64,000 nucleotides of DNA from JALORV01 sp963791235. GTDB taxonomy: Bacteria; Pseudomonadota; Gammaproteobacteria; Burkholderiales; Burkholderiaceae_F. The stretch is from contig CAWBRW010000029.1 of the NCBI GenBank assembly GCA_963791235.1, positions 1,240,001-1,304,000 on the forward strand, read 5' to 3'. Of this stretch, positions 19,445 to 27,499 are shown piece by piece (position 1 is the first letter of the stretch; the number at the start of each line of letters is the position of its first letter). Below the pieces are notes generated by a model. The model did not search any database. It was not told where the DNA came from and was given only the letters and a program-made list of their open reading frames with translations. The translations under genes and the position numbers were made by a program.

Positions 19445-20028
19445 ACACAACGGCACGCCCGATCAGTCGCTGGCCAGTTCCGGAACTCGCGCAAATGCCC
19501 GAGGACATCCGCGCCCGTATCCAGGAAGTACAGGATAAGGCGGGCTTCGTTCCCAACGTGTTCCTGACACTGGCACACCGGCCCGATGAATTCCGCGCTT
19601 TCTTCGCGTACCACGACGCACTGATGCTGCGCGACTCCGGCCTCACCAAGGGCGAGAGGGAGATGATCGTCGTGGCCACCAGTGGCGCCAACGACTGCGT
19701 CTATTGCGTGGTGGCGCACGGCGCGATCCTGCGTGTTTACGAAAAGAACCCGCTGATTGCCGACCAGGTGGCCGTGAACTACTGCAAGGCGGACATCACG
19801 CCGCGGCAGCGCGCGATGCTGGCGTTCGCGCTCAAGGTCGCGAACGACTCGGCGTCGATCGAACCGGCGGATTTCGAGCCGCTGCGCACGCACGGGTACA
19901 GCGACGAGGACATCTGGGACATCGGTGCGATCGCCGCATTTTTCGCGCTGTCGAACCGCATGGCGAATCTGATCAGCATGCGGCCGAATGACGAGTTCTA
20001 CCTGCTCGGGCGTGTGCCGCGCAAGTGA
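19441..20028 (+). CDS. AhpD-like / peroxidase-related carboxymuconolactone-decarboxylase-family protein
   Basis: The 195-residue protein belongs to the AhpD-like CMD superfamily (uncharacterised peroxidase-related group). The redox motif is visible as CVYCVVAHGAI (about residues 86-96): a CxxC followed by the conserved His five residues later, which in AhpD relays protons to the cysteine pair. The rest is all-helical, including the domain PRQRAMLAFALKVANDSASI. There is no signal peptide, so it is cytosolic. It overlaps msbA by 4 nt and the GT25 gene by 4 nt, so all three are co-translated. A thiol peroxidase-like protein inside an LPS operon is unexpected and its role there is unknown. Confidence 0.8.
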   Translation: MNTTARPISRWPVPELAQMPEDIRARIQEVQDKAGFVPNVFLTLAHRPDEFRAFFAYHDALMLRDSGLTKGEREMIVVATSGANDCVYCVVAHGAILRVYEKNPLIADQVAVNYCKADITPRQRAMLAFALKVANDSASIEPADFEPLRTHGYSDEDIWDIGAIAAFFALSNRMANLISMRPNDEFYLLGRVPRK

Positions 20029-20783
20029 GTCCGCAAGCCGAGCGCGAGCGGGGTGCCGACGCGATGCGTGCGCTCGGCCTCGACGCGATCCTGATCATCA
20101 ACGTAAAGAGCTTCGTCGAACGCCGGCGGCACGTTGAAGCGCAACTCGCGCGCTTCAGCCTGCGCGGCGACTTCATCCACGAGTTCGACGCCGACGAGAT
20201 CACCGCCGACGTCGATCGGCGCTGGTTTGCCGGCGACCAACTGAACCGCGGCCAGAAGTCGTGTGCCCTGAAGCATGTTGTCGTACTGCGACGGGTCATC
20301 GAGCGTGGTTGGCAGCACTGCCTGGTGCTCGAGGACGACGTGGTACTTGCTGACGACTTTCCCGAGGGTGTCCGCGCCGCGCTCGCCGAAACACGCGACG
20401 AACCGCGACCGTACGTGATCTATCTGGGTGCGGGCGGCAACTTCTACACGCCGGCCAGCCAGCGCCAGCCTGGTCGGCGCATCTATCCGGCCACCAAGGG
20501 ACGCTTCACCGACTCCTACATCATCAGCGTGCAGGAGGCTCAATTGCGGCTGGCGCGCATCGAGGCGCAGCCGATGACCAAGCCGATCGACGTGGTGTTC
20601 GACACCATCGATCGCGCGGCAGGCATCCGCTTTCTCTGGCTCGAGGATCCGGTGGTCGAGCAGGGCAGCAAACTCGGCGTGTTCCGCACGTCGCTTGAAA
20701 CTGCGCCGCCCAACTGGCTGCAGGGGCTGCGCTACCGGCTCGAGCGCCTGCGGCGAAAGTACCTCTATCAGTTGTGGCGCTAG
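20025..20783 (+). CDS. Glycosyltransferase family 25 (LPS biosynthesis)
   Basis: The 252-residue protein resembles LgtB/Lex-type GT25 enzymes. It has the opening strand ILIINVKSFVERRRHVEAQL, the substrate loop GQKSCALKHVVVLRRVI, the metal-binding LVLEDDVVL (DxD-like EDD at about residues 102-104), and a later TDSYIISVQEAQLRL. These enzymes add galactose or a similar sugar to LPS. It starts with a GTG at 20025 that overlaps the preceding stop. The C-terminus is a basic amphipathic stretch (LRYRLERLRRKYLYQLW) that may hold it to the membrane. Confidence 0.82.
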   Translation: MSPQAERERGADAMRALGLDAILIINVKSFVERRRHVEAQLARFSLRGDFIHEFDADEITADVDRRWFAGDQLNRGQKSCALKHVVVLRRVIERGWQHCLVLEDDVVLADDFPEGVRAALAETRDEPRPYVIYLGAGGNFYTPASQRQPGRRIYPATKGRFTDSYIISVQEAQLRLARIEAQPMTKPIDVVFDTIDRAAGIRFLWLEDPVVEQGSKLGVFRTSLETAPPNWLQGLRYRLERLRRKYLYQLWR

Positions 20784-20793
20784 CATCGATCGC

Positions 20794-22069
20794 ATGAGCG
20801 CAGCCCTGCTGGACATCGATCACGCACTGCCCGTGTCGCGCTGGATCGAGATCGCGCGCTGGTCGACGATCGTCGCGGCCTGCAGCGTGATGATCTCGCC
20901 GCCCGTCGCCAATGCGGCGATGGCGATGATGCTGATCGGCCTGCTGGCGAGTGGGCAGGCGCTGCCGCGGCTGCGCCAGGCGTGTTCCCAGCCGCTCGGT
21001 GCAGGGACGCTCGTGCTGATTGCCGTCATCGCGTTGGCGATGCTGTGGGCCGAAGTGCCGTGGCGCGAGCGCTGGGGCGCGTTCTGGACCTGGCGAAAAC
21101 TCTGGATGATTCCTGTTGCGCTGGCGCTGTTCGGCCCCGCGGTGTGGAAGCGACGGCTTGCAGTGGCCTATGTCGCGGTGTGCGGCGTGGCGGTGCTGGC
21201 CTCGTTCAGCATCGTTGCCGTGACCGGCAGGCTGCCGACTGGCGTGGAGGATGTCGCCGGATCGCTGCTGCGCAATCACAGCGCGCAGTCGATGGCATTT
21301 GCGGTCGCCGCATTCCTGGCCCTGTGGCTGGCTGCCGACCTGGGCCTCACGCGACGCTGGCGCTGGGCTGCGACCGCGTTCGCCGCGCTCTTCGTGCTGA
21401 ACATGGCCTTCGTCACCCCGGGTCGCAGCGGCTTGCTGGCGCTTCCGGTGATGCTGCTGGTGCTCGCCGCGTTCAATCTGCGCAACTGGCGCAATGCCCT
21501 CGCTGCGGCGGTGCTCGCAGTGCTTCTGGTCGGCGCGATGGCGCTGTCGCCGCTGGCGCGTGACCGCGTCGTGCTGGCGGTGAACGAGTGGCAGAACGCG
21601 TCGACGCTGACCGTGCCGACCTCCATGGGCATCCGCGCGGTGCTGTACGAAAACACGCTGGAAATCGTGCGCCAACGCCCGTGGTTCGGCACCGGAACCG
21701 GCGGCTTCGGCACCGCCTATGCCGCGCACGTGAAGGACAAATACACGGACTGGCGGGTGCTGCCGACGGTCGACCCGCACAACCAGTACCTGTTCTTCCT
21801 CGGGGAGCAGGGCCTCTTCGGTCTGCTCGCGTTCCTGGCCTTCATCCTCGCTGGCTCTGGTCGATCGCGGAGACGGCACACGCGCGCGTGTCGTCGCAGT
21901 CGCTCTGCTGCTCGCCTGGTGCGCGACGTCATTGCTCAGTTCGCATTTCAAGACCTTTTCCGAGGGCCATCTGCTGACACTGTTCCTCGGCGCGATGCTG
22001 GCGCGACCCGTGCCGGGCCGCGACGGCGCCCTCGTTCCGATGGCCCGGACCGACCCGGTGTCGTCATGA
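20794..22069 (+). CDS. O-antigen ligase-like membrane protein (WaaL type), reading frame broken near 21850
   Basis: WaaL ligases join polymerised O-antigen to lipid A-core at the periplasmic side of the inner membrane. With one base removed the protein has 424 residues and about 10-12 TM helices. The O-antigen-ligase loop is visible: GRSGLLALPVMLLV, then a long periplasmic loop with RQRPWFGTGTGGFGTAY and the histidine in VDPHNQYLF. At about 21845-21855 the frame shifts by +1: LAFIL continues in the next frame as LALVDRGDGTRARVVAVALL and then SSHFKTFSEGHLLTLFLGAML, a typical end. Without the correction the frame runs into the next gene and mimics a fusion. The stop overlaps the GT9 start (ATGA). 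Confidence 0.83.
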
Positions 22070-23004
22070 CGGTCCTGGTCCGCCTGCCGAATCACGTCGG
22101 TGACGCCTGCATGGCGTTACCGGCGCTGCATCTGCTGCGCGATGCCGGCCTGCGCTGCGCCCTGGTCGGACGGGGTTGGGGAGACAGCCTGCTTGAAGGC
22201 ATGCACCTGCACTACGTGACGATCCAGGGACGCCTGCTGCACGACGTGGCACGCATAAAGGCGGCACCCAAGCCGATCGAGGGCGTCATGCGTGGCTTGA
22301 TACTCCCGAACTCGTTCGGATCGGCGCTGCTGTTTGTGCTCGCCGACGTGCCCAGCGCGGGGCTGGCGACAGCGCATCGCAGCTGGCTGCTGCGTTGGCC
22401 CAGCCCGGAGCCGGTTGAGTGCCACGAAGTCGAGCGCTTCTATGCCGCCGCATTGGCGGCACTGCGCGCCTGGGGCATCACGACGGACCGAACTGCGCCG
22501 CCACCCTCGCTGGACCTGCCATTGACGCAGGAGCAGCGGTCGGCGGCTGCGGCAGTGCGGCGCACCGGCCGTGTCGGCGAGCCGTATGCGCTGTTGGCGC
22601 CGATCGCCACCGGCCTGCATCGGGGCAGGGTCAAGCACTGGGCCCATTTTGCTCAGCTGATGTCCGTGCTGCGCGATCGCGGCCTGACGCCGGTGGCGGC
22701 TCCACCGGCCGCGGAGGTGGATGCCGCGCGTGGCGCCCTGCCGGGCGCCACGATCCTGCCGTCGGTGCCGCTTGGCGTGTTCGCTGCACTGGCCGAGGGT
22801 GCGGCGGTCGTCATCGCCAACGATTCGGGCACGAGTCACATCGCGGCCGCCGTCGGTGCGCGCCAGGTGACGATCTTCGGCGTCACCGATCGCACCCGCA
22901 CGGGCCCGTGGTCGAGACGCGCGGTGTGCGTTGGTGCCAACGGCGCCTGGCCGGGTGTTGATGAGGTCGTCGCTGCAATCGACGAGGCGCTGCAGCTGCC
23001 ATGA
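22066..23004 (+). CDS. Glycosyltransferase family 9 (heptosyltransferase-like)
   Basis: The 312-residue protein is a GT-B enzyme of the ADP-heptose:LPS heptosyltransferase family. The N-terminal MTVLVRLPNHVGDACMALPALHLL carries the conserved GD that sits near the catalytic base. The C-terminal half has the nucleotide-sugar-binding region with the diagnostic VVIANDSGTSHIAAAVGARQVTIFG. Heptosyltransferases add L-glycero-D-manno-heptose to the inner core. It overlaps waaL and the next GT9 gene by 4 nt at each end, so it is part of the LPS operon. Whether it is HepI, HepII or a third-type enzyme cannot be settled from the sequence. Confidence 0.85.
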   Translation: MTVLVRLPNHVGDACMALPALHLLRDAGLRCALVGRGWGDSLLEGMHLHYVTIQGRLLHDVARIKAAPKPIEGVMRGLILPNSFGSALLFVLADVPSAGLATAHRSWLLRWPSPEPVECHEVERFYAAALAALRAWGITTDRTAPPPSLDLPLTQEQRSAAAAVRRTGRVGEPYALLAPIATGLHRGRVKHWAHFAQLMSVLRDRGLTPVAAPPAAEVDAARGALPGATILPSVPLGVFAALAEGAAVVIANDSGTSHIAAAVGARQVTIFGVTDRTRTGPWSRRAVCVGANGAWPGVDEVVAAIDEALQLP

Positions 23005-24103
23005 CGTCCACGCGCGTGCCGACGATACGGCCGCCGCGACGGGCACTCGTCGTCACGCTGCGATTCCTCGGCGATGCACTGCTTTCGACGGCACTGGTCC
23101 ATTCGCTCAAGCAGCGCTGGCCGGGGTGCGCGATCGACGTGCTGACGTTCTCCGGTACCGAAGGCGCATTCGAGGGCAACGCCGACGTGGCGCAGGTGAT
23201 GGCCGTGGCTGAGCGCGCGTCCGCCGGCGAAACGATGCGACAGGTGCTGGCGCTCTGGCGTCGCTACGACCTCGCCGTCGTCGCGCAGACCGGTACACGG
23301 CCATTCCTGTTCGGCTGGGCCGCGGGGCGCCAGCGCGTCGGGTTGGTGACCGCGCAACCGGGCAAGTCGTGGTGGAAACGCGCATTGCTCGACGGCTATG
23401 CGGTGTTCGAGGATCGTGGTGCACGTGTTCTCGAGAACCAGCGCATCGCACACCTGCTAGGGATCGAGGAGGCTCCGACCGTGGTGCCGCCTTCGGCGGG
23501 CTGGGGCGTCGGTGAGGTCGCCGGCGCGCTCGGCTTTGACCCCGCTGTAACCGCGTTCGCCATCGTCCATCCGTCGCCGCGCTGGCGCTACAAGCAGTGG
23601 ACCCGCGATGGCTGGCATGCGGTCGATGCGCCATCTGGCAGCGCGCGGCTTGCGTGTCGTCATCACCGGCGGCCCGGCGTCTGACGAACGCGCTTACCTG
23701 GACGCCCTGCTCGATGGGCTCGACCGAGATCTCTACGACCGGTTCGATGGCCGCTGGTCGCTGGCGCAGACGGCGGACGTCCTGCGCCATGCAGTCGCTG
23801 TTTGTCGGCCCGGACACGGCCACTACGCATCTTGCCGCGGCGTGCGGAACGCCAACCACGGCAATCTTCGGACCTACCGATCCCTCGATCTGGGGACCGT
23901 GGCCAGCGCGCGAGGGCTCCGCGTATGCACGAGTCGCCGTGCACCAGCGCCGCGGCAACGTGCTGCTGCTGCAGAACCCGGAGCTGACCTGCATGCCGTG
24001 TCAGCTCGAAGGCTGCGAACGGCATCGCGGCAGCTATTCTCAGTGCCTCGATCGCCTGCCGGCGGAACGTGTCATCGAGGCGGCGGAGTCGCTGCTGAAA
24101 TAG
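23001..24103 (+). CDS. Glycosyltransferase family 9 (heptosyltransferase-like), two reading-frame breaks
   Basis: Removing one base at each of two points gives a 366-residue heptosyltransferase-type protein. It begins RRALVVTLRFLGDALLSTALVHSLKQRWPG. The first break is at about 23622-23631: RDGWHAV continues in the next frame as MRHLAARGLRVVITGGPASD. The second is at about 23790-23798: TADVLRHA continues as SLFVGPDTATTHLAAACGTP. The family signature (PDTATTHLAAACGTPTTAIFGPTDP) and a cysteine-rich tail (LTCMPCQLEGCERH) follow. Both shifts have the same sign as those in dnaE, waaL and the RND pump. It is the last gene of the rightward LPS operon and converges on rng, 8 bp away. Confidence 0.8.
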
Positions 24104-24110
24104 CGCTGCC

Positions 24111-25568
24111 CTACATCAGCACGATGTCGTACTGCTCCTGGTGGTAGAGCGACTCGACCTGCATCGACACCGGCTTGCCGATGAAGTCAGACAGCATCGC
24201 CAGCGCCTGCGATTCCTCCTCGAGGAACAGATCGATGACGGTCTGCGAAGCCAGGATGCGGAACTCGCGCGTTTCGTCGAACTGACGCGCCTCGCGCAGG
24301 ATTTCGCGCAGGATCTCGAAGCAGACGGTGCGCGCCGTCTTGACCTCGCCGCGGCCCTGGCACATCGGGCACGGCTCGCACAGCACGTGCGCCAGCGACT
24401 CGCGCGTGCGCTTGCGTGTCATCTCGACCAGCCCGAGCTGCGTGAAGCCGCTCACCGTCATGCGCGTGCGGTCGCGTGCGAGCGCCTTCTTGAACTCGGC
24501 CAGCACCGCGTCGCGGTGCTCGACGTTCATCATGTCGATGAAGTCGACGATGATGATGCCGCCGAGGTTGCGCAGCCGCAGCTGCCGCGCGATCGCCTGC
24601 GAGGCCTCGAGGTTGGTCTTGTAAATGGTGTCGTCGAAGTTGCGCGTGCCGACATAGCCGCCGGTGTTGACGTCGATCGTCGTCATCGCCTCGGTCTGGT
24701 CGATGATCAGGTAGCCGCCCGACTTCAGATCGACGCGCCGCCCCAGCGCCCGCTCGATCTCGGCGTCGATCGAGTACAGATCGAAGAGCGGCCGCTCGCC
24801 GGTGTAGTGCGTCAGCTTGCCAGCGACGCGTGACACGAACTGCTTGGCGAACTGTTCGAGCTTGACGAAGTTCTCGCGCGAATCGACGTGGATAGTCGTG
24901 GTCTCCTCGGTGGCGATGTCGCGCAGCACGCGCTGCGCCAGCGAGAGTTCCTGGTAGAGCAGCGACGGCGCCGCAGACTGCTGCCGGCGCTCGAGGATGC
25001 GGCCCCAGAGCACACGCAGGTAATCGAGGTCGTTGGTCAGGTCCTGCTCGGCGGCGTCCTCGGCACTGGTGCGGATGATGTAGCCGCCCTTCTCGTCAGG
25101 CGGCACCAGGCGCTTCAGCGTGTCGCGCAACTGCGTGCGCTCGGCTTCGTCCTCGATGCGCTGCGAGATGCCGATATGCGGATCCTGAGGCAGGTACACG
25201 AGCATGCGGCCGGCCAGGCTCACCTGCGTCGACAGCCGCGCCCCCTTGCTGCCGATCGGATCCTTGACGACCTGCACCAGCACCGTGTCGCCCTCGTGGA
25301 TCAGCCGCTCGATCGGTGGCGGCTTCTCCTGCGTGAACTGGCGGAACTCCCAGATGTCGGCGACGTGCAGGAAGGCGGCGCGCTCGAGTCCGATGTCGAC
25401 GAAGGCCGACTGCATGCCGGGCAGCACGCGCGCGACGCGTCCCAGGAAAATGTTGCCCACCAGCCCGCGCGTCGCGCTGCGCTCGATGTGCAGTTCCTGC
25501 ACGACACCGGCGTTGAGCACGGCGACCCGCGTCTCCTGCGGGGTGATGTTGATGAGAATGTCTTCCAT
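24111..25568 (-). CDS. rng: Ribonuclease G
   Basis: RNase G is a cytosolic endoribonuclease of the RNase E/G family; it matures the 16S rRNA 5' end and degrades some mRNAs. The 485-residue protein has an S1 domain with the usual insertion (LGRVARVLPGMQSAFVDIGLERAAFLHVADI), the 5'-sensor region, and catalytic Mg-binding aspartates in TTIDVNTGGYVGTRNFDDT and GGIIIVDFIDM. The zinc-link cysteines are in CEPCPMCQGRGEV. The long C-terminal scaffold of RNase E is absent. I start at the ATG at 25568 (MEDILINITPQET); the open frame runs further up but through repeat DNA. It is the last gene of the long leftward operon, after a repeat-filled spacer. Confidence 0.95.
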   Translation of the reverse strand: MEDILINITPQETRVAVLNAGVVQELHIERSATRGLVGNIFLGRVARVLPGMQSAFVDIGLERAAFLHVADIWEFRQFTQEKPPPIERLIHEGDTVLVQVVKDPIGSKGARLSTQVSLAGRMLVYLPQDPHIGISQRIEDEAERTQLRDTLKRLVPPDEKGGYIIRTSAEDAAEQDLTNDLDYLRVLWGRILERRQQSAAPSLLYQELSLAQRVLRDIATEETTTIHVDSRENFVKLEQFAKQFVSRVAGKLTHYTGERPLFDLYSIDAEIERALGRRVDLKSGGYLIIDQTEAMTTIDVNTGGYVGTRNFDDTIYKTNLEASQAIARQLRLRNLGGIIIVDFIDMMNVEHRDAVLAEFKKALARDRTRMTVSGFTQLGLVEMTRKRTRESLAHVLCEPCPMCQGRGEVKTARTVCFEILREILREARQFDETREFRILASQTVIDLFLEEESQALAMLSDFIGKPVSMQVESLYHQEQYDIVLM

Positions 25569-25575
25569 GGTCTTT

Positions 25576-25702
25576 GCGTCGCGAGTGTACGCAAGGCCCG
25601 GCGCAGCCGGGCCTTGCACGTGCACTCGCTCCGGCACGGCTCTCGCGGGGCGCGAGCCGCAAACATTGATCAGTCGGCTGCGCTCCGGAGCGGCCGCGCG
25701 CT
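25576..25702 (+). repeat. Left arm of a large inverted structured repeat upstream of rng
   Basis: This arm contains an 18-bp block (25576-25593), a first hairpin (AGGCCCGGC-GCA-GCCGGGCCT), a block with TGCACGTGCA and CTCGCTCCGG, a second hairpin (about 25636-25659), and a 30-bp block (25673-25702). The 18-bp and 30-bp blocks recur as perfect reverse complements at 25963-25980 and 25866-25895. The arm lies immediately upstream of the rng start. Confidence 0.85.
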
Positions 25703-25766
25703 CCGCCGAGTAACCAACGCGGACACTCTACCCCGCGACGCACCTTGCAGTGCCAGGATTGCCTTT

Positions 25767-25789
25767 CCCTCCTCGCCAGGCGAGGAGGG
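25767..25789. repeat. Perfect palindrome, 11-bp stems
   Basis: CCCTCCTCGCC-A-GGCGAGGAGGG forms an 11-bp perfect stem around one base. It lies between the two arms of the larger inverted repeat and, with the next hairpin, resembles the dispersed palindromic units found between genes in many GC-rich proteobacteria. Confidence 0.8.
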
Positions 25790-25810
25790 CGCAGGGAGGA
25801 GTGCGCCATT

Positions 25811-25831
25811 CCCTCTCGCGTGGCGAGAGGG
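25811..25831. repeat. Second palindrome, 9-bp stems
   Basis: CCCTCTCGC-GTG-GCGAGAGGG forms a 9-bp perfect stem. Its flanks (TCC/TT before, GCAGGGAG after) echo those of the palindrome at 25767-25789, so the two are related units. Confidence 0.75.
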
Positions 25832-25865
25832 GCAGGGAGAGTGTCGTGCAGTTGTGAGTCGGCGA

Positions 25866-25980
25866 AGCGCGCGGCCGCTCCGGAGCGCAGCCGACAAGCT
25901 GGTTTTGGGCGCGCGCATAGCGCGCGTAACCGGAGCGAATGCACGTGCATCGGCGTAGCCGATGCGTACACTCGCGACGC
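25866..25980 (-). repeat. Right arm of the inverted structured repeat, ending at the maf stop codon
   Basis: Read on the minus strand it repeats the order of the left arm: 18-bp block, hairpin (ATCGGC-TAC-GCCGAT), TGCACGTGCA-like block, second hairpin (GCGCGC-TAT-GCGCGC), then the 30-bp block. The conserved blocks are identical, but the hairpin stems have entirely different sequence while still pairing. The arm ends at the maf stop codon. Confidence 0.85.
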
Positions 25981-26594
25981 TACAGGACCTTGATTCCCGC
26001 CTGCGCCAGCATCCGCGCCGTCTCGAAGAGCGGCAGGCCCATGACGCCGGTGTAGCTGCCTTCGATGCGTTCGACGAAGACGGCGGCCAGGCCCTGGATG
26101 CCGTAGCCGCCGGCCTTGTCGTAAGGTTCCGGCGTCGCGCAGTAGCGCGTGATCTCGGCATCGTCGAGCGCTCGGAAACTGACGGTGGATACCGAAGTCG
26201 CGCTCAGCACGGGCCCCTGGATTGCGAGCGCAATCGACGTGCGCACCTCGTGGCTGCGACCCGATAGCCGGCGCATGAAGCTCGCGGCCTCCTCCGGGTT
26301 GGCAGGCTTGGCCAGTACGTCGCCGTCGACAATAACCACGGTGTCAGCGGCGAGCACTGGCCGAAAGATCATCGAGCGCATGCTGAGCACCTTGAGCCCG
26401 AAGGCCGCCTTCTCGCGTGCGGTGCGTTCAACGTAGTCGGCAGGCGACTCCCCGCTGTGCTGGGCTTCGTCGACGTCCGGACCACCGCGCCGCGAGGCCA
26501 GGCGCAGCAGCAAGGGATCGAATTTCACGCCGATCTGCTTCAACAGCTCGCGCCGGCGCGGGCTGCGGGAGGCGAGGTAGATGGCCGAGTTCAT
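25980..26594 (-). CDS. maf: Maf-like nucleoside triphosphate pyrophosphatase (YceF/YhdE type)
   Basis: Maf proteins hydrolyse non-canonical or modified NTPs such as m7GTP, dTTP or UTP to the monophosphate. The 204-residue protein has the opening IYLASRSPRRRELLKQIGV (phosphate-binding SxRR), the catalytic LAADTVVIVDGDVLAKPAN, and SGRSHEVRTSIAL. The GIQGLAAVFVERIEGSYTGVMGLPL near the end is the usual closing motif. It overlaps the rlmH stop at 26594 by one base (rlmH is upstream on this strand), so the two are tightly coupled. The TAG stop lies at the edge of the inverted repeat that separates it from rng. Confidence 0.92.
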   Translation of the reverse strand: MNSAIYLASRSPRRRELLKQIGVKFDPLLLRLASRRGGPDVDEAQHSGESPADYVERTAREKAAFGLKVLSMRSMIFRPVLAADTVVIVDGDVLAKPANPEEAASFMRRLSGRSHEVRTSIALAIQGPVLSATSVSTVSFRALDDAEITRYCATPEPYDKAGGYGIQGLAAVFVERIEGSYTGVMGLPLFETARMLAQAGIKVL

Positions 26595-27067
26595 CAGGCG
26601 CGATGGTAGGGGTGGCGTGCGAGGATCGACCAGGCGCGGTACAGCTGTTCAGCAAGCAGCACGCGGGCCAGCGCGTGCGGCAGCGTCAGGCTCGAAAGCC
26701 GAAGCTGCAGGCGCGCCTCGCGTCGGAAGCCTTCATCGAGTCCGTCGGGACCGCCAATCGCGAACGCGACGTTGTCGCTGCCATCGCGCCAGCGCCCAAG
26801 CTGCTCGGCGAGCTGCTGCGTTGTCCAGTCCTTGCCGCGTTCATCGAGCGCCACCAGGTGCGAGCCCGCCGGCACGGCGGCGCGCAGCCGAGCGCACTCC
26901 GCAATGCGGCAGCGTTCAGCGTCATCTGCGCGACCGTTCCGGGCCTCGGCTTTCAACTCCCTGAGCTCCACTTTGAAGTCCGCCGGGAAGCGGGCCAGAT
27001 AATCCTTCACCGCGGCGTCCACCCACGCCGGCTGCTTCTGCCCGATCGCCAGGATCAGGATCTTCAT
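26594..27067 (-). CDS. rlmH: 23S rRNA pseudouridine-1915 N3-methyltransferase
   Basis: RlmH is a SPOUT methyltransferase that methylates pseudouridine 1915 in helix 69 of 23S rRNA. The 157-residue protein, the standard length, starts MKILILAIGQKQPAWVDAAV. Trefoil-knot motifs are visible: LVALDERGKDWTTQQLAEQL, the glycine-rich FAIGGPDGLDEGFRREARL, and the C-terminal SSLTLPHALARVLLAEQLYRAW, ending HPYHR. It sits between rsfS and maf, as in most betaproteobacteria, and all are ribosome- or growth-linked functions. Confidence 0.95.
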   Translation of the reverse strand: MKILILAIGQKQPAWVDAAVKDYLARFPADFKVELRELKAEARNGRADDAERCRIAECARLRAAVPAGSHLVALDERGKDWTTQQLAEQLGRWRDGSDNVAFAIGGPDGLDEGFRREARLQLRLSSLTLPHALARVLLAEQLYRAWSILARHPYHRA

Positions 27068-27094
27068 CGGCTGGCGTGGTGCGAAGTTCGCCGG

Positions 27095-27499
27095 TCAACG
27101 GGGCCTTCGACCGGGCGCTTTTCGCCCGGTCGTCTTACTCGCTATCGACGCTTCGGCCAAGGACTTGAGTCGCACGGATTTGCCGCCCCAGATTTCCTCC
27201 AGGTTGTAGTAGTCGCGGATGGCCGGCTGCAGGATGTGAACGACGGCGTCGCCGCAGTCGACCAGCACCCACTCGCCGGTGTCCTCGCCCTCCGTGCTGA
27301 TCACCGATCCGCCGGCGGCCTTGACTTTCTCGGCCACCGATGAGGCCAGCGCGCGCGTCTGCCGGTTCGAGGTACCGCTGGCGATGATGACGCGGTCGAA
27401 CATGTCCGACAGCGCCGTCGTGTTGAAGACCCGGATGTCCTGACCCTTGACGTCCTCGAGCGCGTCGACGATGACGCGCTGCAGCTTCCTAATGTCCAT
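27095..27499 (-). CDS. rsfS: Ribosomal silencing factor RsfS
   Basis: RsfS binds ribosomal protein uL14 and blocks subunit joining under starvation. The 134-residue protein has the family core: RKLQRVIVDALEDVKGQDI, MFDRVIIASGTSNRQTRALA, GEWVLVDCGDAVVHIL and RDYYNLEEIWGG. The C-terminus carries a basic tail (KTTGRKAPGRRPR) longer than in E. coli. Its ATG at 27499 lies 11 nt inside the end of nadD, indicating translational coupling. Confidence 0.95.
   Translation of the reverse strand: MDIRKLQRVIVDALEDVKGQDIRVFNTTALSDMFDRVIIASGTSNRQTRALASSVAEKVKAAGGSVISTEGEDTGEWVLVDCGDAVVHILQPAIRDYYNLEEIWGGKSVRLKSLAEASIASKTTGRKAPGRRPR

Noticed and set aside
20794..23004. An apparent fusion of an O-antigen ligase with a heptosyltransferase
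   Set aside because: The fused frame passes through a non-matching stretch. The ligase's true end (SSHFKTFSEGHL...) is in the next frame and stops in an ATGA overlap, so the fusion is produced by the +1 break near 21850.
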